DNA from: Cytophagales bacterium
GTDB taxonomy: Bacteria; Bacteroidota; Bacteroidia; Cytophagales; Spirosomataceae
Direction of reading: 5' to 3'
Assembly: GCA_024742395.1 (NCBI GenBank)
Contig: JANSYO010000004.1
Location: 60,323 to 124,322 of the forward strand
DNA length: 64,000 nucleotides
Part shown: positions 62,340-64,000 of the stretch, one piece after another
Numbering within the stretch: position 1 is the first letter of the stretch
Layout: every line of letters starts with the position of its first letter
The notes under the pieces: generated by a model
Seen by the model: the letters and a program-made list of their open reading frames with translations, nothing else
What the model was told of the DNA's origin: nothing
The model's database searches: none
Program-made: the position numbers and the translations under genes

Positions 62340-63575
62340 ATGGCTGAATATCAAGTTTATACCTTTAGTAATGGAATCAGGCTGGCTCACCGTCAGGTAA
62401 TGCACACCAAAATTGTCCATTGTGGAATTATGCTGGATATCGGTAGCCGAGATGAATCCTCTTCGCAAACAGGTCTTGCACATTTCTGGGAGCATATGGC
62501 ATTTAAAGGCACCAAAAAGAGGAAGGCCTATCATATTATTAATAAACTAGAGGCTGTTGGAGGTGAATTAAATGCATACACTACCAAGGAAAAGATATGC
62601 TTTTACGCCTCTGTTCTTGATCTTCATTTTGAAAAAGCAGTAGATATCCTTAGCGATATAACCTTTCATTCTGTCTTTCCTACAAAACAACTGGAAATGG
62701 AAAGAAGTGTTATTCTTGAAGAAATGGCCATGTATCTTGATAGCCCTGAAGATGCTATTCAAGATGAGTTTGATGAACTTGTCTTTCCAAATCATCCGCT
62801 TGGTTCAAATATTTTAGGCACCAAAGAAACCGTTCAAAACTTCAGCCAGAAAGATTTGGAAGAGTTTATCCATGACAATCTTGACACTGAAAACATTGTC
62901 ATTTCTATAGTGGGAAATATTAGTTTTAAAAAGGCAAAACGGGTGGTTTCTAAATACATTTCAGAAATCCCCTCTTTTAAACGAAGTTCAAAAAGGTTAG
63001 TCGCACCGGTACAACCAGTTATTACAAAAAAAGTAGAGAAACCAATTTCGCAGTCTCATATGACTATTGGCTTCCCTGCATTTTCACTTCATCATGAATC
63101 AAGATTAAAGTATTTTACACTAATTCATCTTTTAGGAGGATCAGGTATGAACTCCCGTCTTAATTTGGCACTCCGAGAAAAGAATGGATTAGTCTATGGC
63201 ATAGATGCCAACTTCACTGCTTTTAGCGATACAGGTTATACTACTATTAATTTTGCAACAGATAAAAAGAACCTTAAGAAAGCGGAAAACCTCATATATA
63301 AAGAAATAACAAACCTACAAAAAAAACCATTGGGGGATCTTCAATTAAAAAGGCTTCAAGATCAATTAATGGGTCAGTTAGCCATGTCTGATGAAAGCAA
63401 TCAGTCGTATATGTTAATGATGGCCAAAAGCATATTAGATAAAAATAAGGTTGATTCATTAGAAGATATATTTAATGAAATTCAATCGGTTACTACATCC
63501 GACATTCTAGAACTTGCTCAAACTACCTTACGCTTAGAAGAAATGAGTTCATTGACTTATTTATCCTCCAACTAA
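62340..63575 (+). CDS. M16 family zinc peptidase, active type
   Basis: 411 residues, M16B processing-peptidase-like. Zinc site H48-F-W-E51-H52 (LAHFWEHMAFKGT), with the distal Glu ligand in MERSVILEEMAMYLDSPED (about residue 125). GGELNAYTTKEKICFYA and the C-lobe SGMNSRLNLALREKNGLVYG are typical. No signal peptide. It probably cuts peptides or presequences and pairs with an inactive partner, for which the product at 3948-5222 is a candidate, although the two genes are 57 kb apart. Confidence 0.93.
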   Translation: MAEYQVYTFSNGIRLAHRQVMHTKIVHCGIMLDIGSRDESSSQTGLAHFWEHMAFKGTKKRKAYHIINKLEAVGGELNAYTTKEKICFYASVLDLHFEKAVDILSDITFHSVFPTKQLEMERSVILEEMAMYLDSPEDAIQDEFDELVFPNHPLGSNILGTKETVQNFSQKDLEEFIHDNLDTENIVISIVGNISFKKAKRVVSKYISEIPSFKRSSKRLVAPVQPVITKKVEKPISQSHMTIGFPAFSLHHESRLKYFTLIHLLGGSGMNSRLNLALREKNGLVYGIDANFTAFSDTGYTTINFATDKKNLKKAENLIYKEITNLQKKPLGDLQLKRLQDQLMGQLAMSDESNQSYMLMMAKSILDKNKVDSLEDIFNEIQSVTTSDILELAQTTLRLEEMSSLTYLSSN

Positions 63576-63649
63576 ATTCCATTTTAAAAAAGTATAAACA
63601 CACAGTCTGGTTACCCAATACTCCAGTTGTACACCTTCCCTTTCGTTAT

Positions 63650-64000
63650 GAAGCAAAAAAAGGTCTCAACATTACTGTCAAGGCCCTTTATAATTTAATG
63701 GTGGGGGACGCCTAGTCCGGTTGCCGTATCTTTCAGGGATTTTCTTTTCACTTTGAAGCAAAAAAAAGGCCTCAACATTTCTGTCAAGCCCTTTATAATT
63801 TAATGGTGGGGGGACGCCTAGTCCGGTTGCCGTATCTTTCAGGGATTTTCTTTTCTCTTTCGCTTTGAGGCAAAAAAAAGCCTCAACATTGCTGTTAAGG
63901 TTCTTTATAATTTAATGGTGGGGGGACGCCCAGTCCGGTTGCCGTATCTTTCAGTGATTTTCTTTTCTCTTTCGCTTTGAGGCAAAAAAAAGGCCTCAAC
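63650..64000. repeat. Tandem repeats of 105-112 bp, continuing past the right edge
   Basis: Unit starts (GARGCAAAAAAA) at 63650, 63755, 63867 and 63979: spacings 105, 112 and 112 bp, with the fourth cut by the edge. Units are about 90% identical. Shared parts are a terminator-like hairpin read on the minus strand (stem with loop near AACATTNCTGT, then T7-8), an ATAATTTAATGGTGGGG tract, and a conserved GACGCCTAGTCCGGTTGCC core. There are no variable spacers and no ORF. Unit length differs only by TCTTTCGC inside the pyrimidine-rich part. Confidence 0.85.

Noticed and set aside
62277..62534. 85-codon open frame opposite the M16 start
   Set aside because: It reads the zinc-motif region backwards and crosses the M16 promoter; no family resemblance.
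63650..64000. Tandem repeats as a CRISPR array
   Set aside because: Units of 105-112 bp are conserved throughout with no unique spacers, and no cas genes are in view.

Overview
The window reads as chromosome of an aerobic Bacteroidota, most likely of the Cytophagales/Sphingobacteriales side. Evidence: type IX secretion (T9SS) substrates with C-terminal sorting domains, a PorT-family protein directly after ubiE, SdhCAB with a single cytochrome b subunit, menaquinone-type respiration genes, and several promoters of the Bacteroidota form (TTG, about 20 nt, TAnnTTTG). No rRNA, tRNA, CRISPR array, transposase or phage gene was seen.

Layout. 1-7 kb: a periplasmic PpiD/SurA-type foldase (cut by the left edge), an exported SMP-30 lactonase-like protein, an AlbA_2 protein, a catalytically dead M16 peptidase homologue, and three tandem copies of a tiny acidic lipoprotein. 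6.5-12.3 kb: gtrA-like gene and nuoKLMN, the membrane arm of complex I. 12.4-16.2 kb: DEDDh exonuclease, PA0069-type radical SAM protein, a small unknown gene, glycerol kinase. 16.3-22.9 kb: tetR-tolC-MFP-RND efflux operon. 23.3-25.8 kb: pyrD, ubiE/menE-type methyltransferase, porT. 25.8-35.2 kb: housekeeping and peptide/amino-acid genes (cutC, DUF2795, methyltransferase, leuA, pyk, M81 peptidase, udk, isoaspartyl peptidase, SDR-like protein, merC). 35.2-39.8 kb: a fatty-acid oxidation unit (HAD/enoyl-CoA hydratase and thiolase) with a striking regulatory region and a four-helix-bundle gene flanked by inverted repeats inserted between the two genes. 39.8-46.8 kb: an AT-rich, repeat-strewn accessory island with a degenerate SGNH hydrolase, a T9SS-secreted SASA esterase, leucine-rich-repeat lipoproteins, a decayed paralogue and orphan gene fragments. 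46.8-49.6 kb: a giant T9SS type-B sorted surface protein. 49.9-53.5 kb: sdhCAB. 53.6-57.4 kb: idi and a partial Weimberg-type sugar-acid operon. 57.4-62.3 kb: sulfite dehydrogenase pair, GH13 glycosidase, a rhodanese cluster, an N-acetylglucosamine-kinase-like gene. 62.3-64 kb: an active M16 peptidase and then tandem 105-112 bp repeats running off the right edge.

Functional links: complex I arm, SDH, pyrD (quinone-linked) and UbiE all feed or build the menaquinone respiratory chain; PorT serves secretion of the sorting-domain proteins at 41.9 and 46.8 kb; the two M16 genes at opposite ends look like the active and inactive halves of one heterodimeric peptidase; sulfite dehydrogenase and rhodanese suggest sulfur detoxification. 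The most interesting unexplained structures are the inverted-repeat-flanked four-helix-bundle cassette, the twin-operator promoters at 35.2-35.4 kb with a structured leader or small RNA, the composite repeats in the 40-47 kb island, and the tandem repeats at the right edge.
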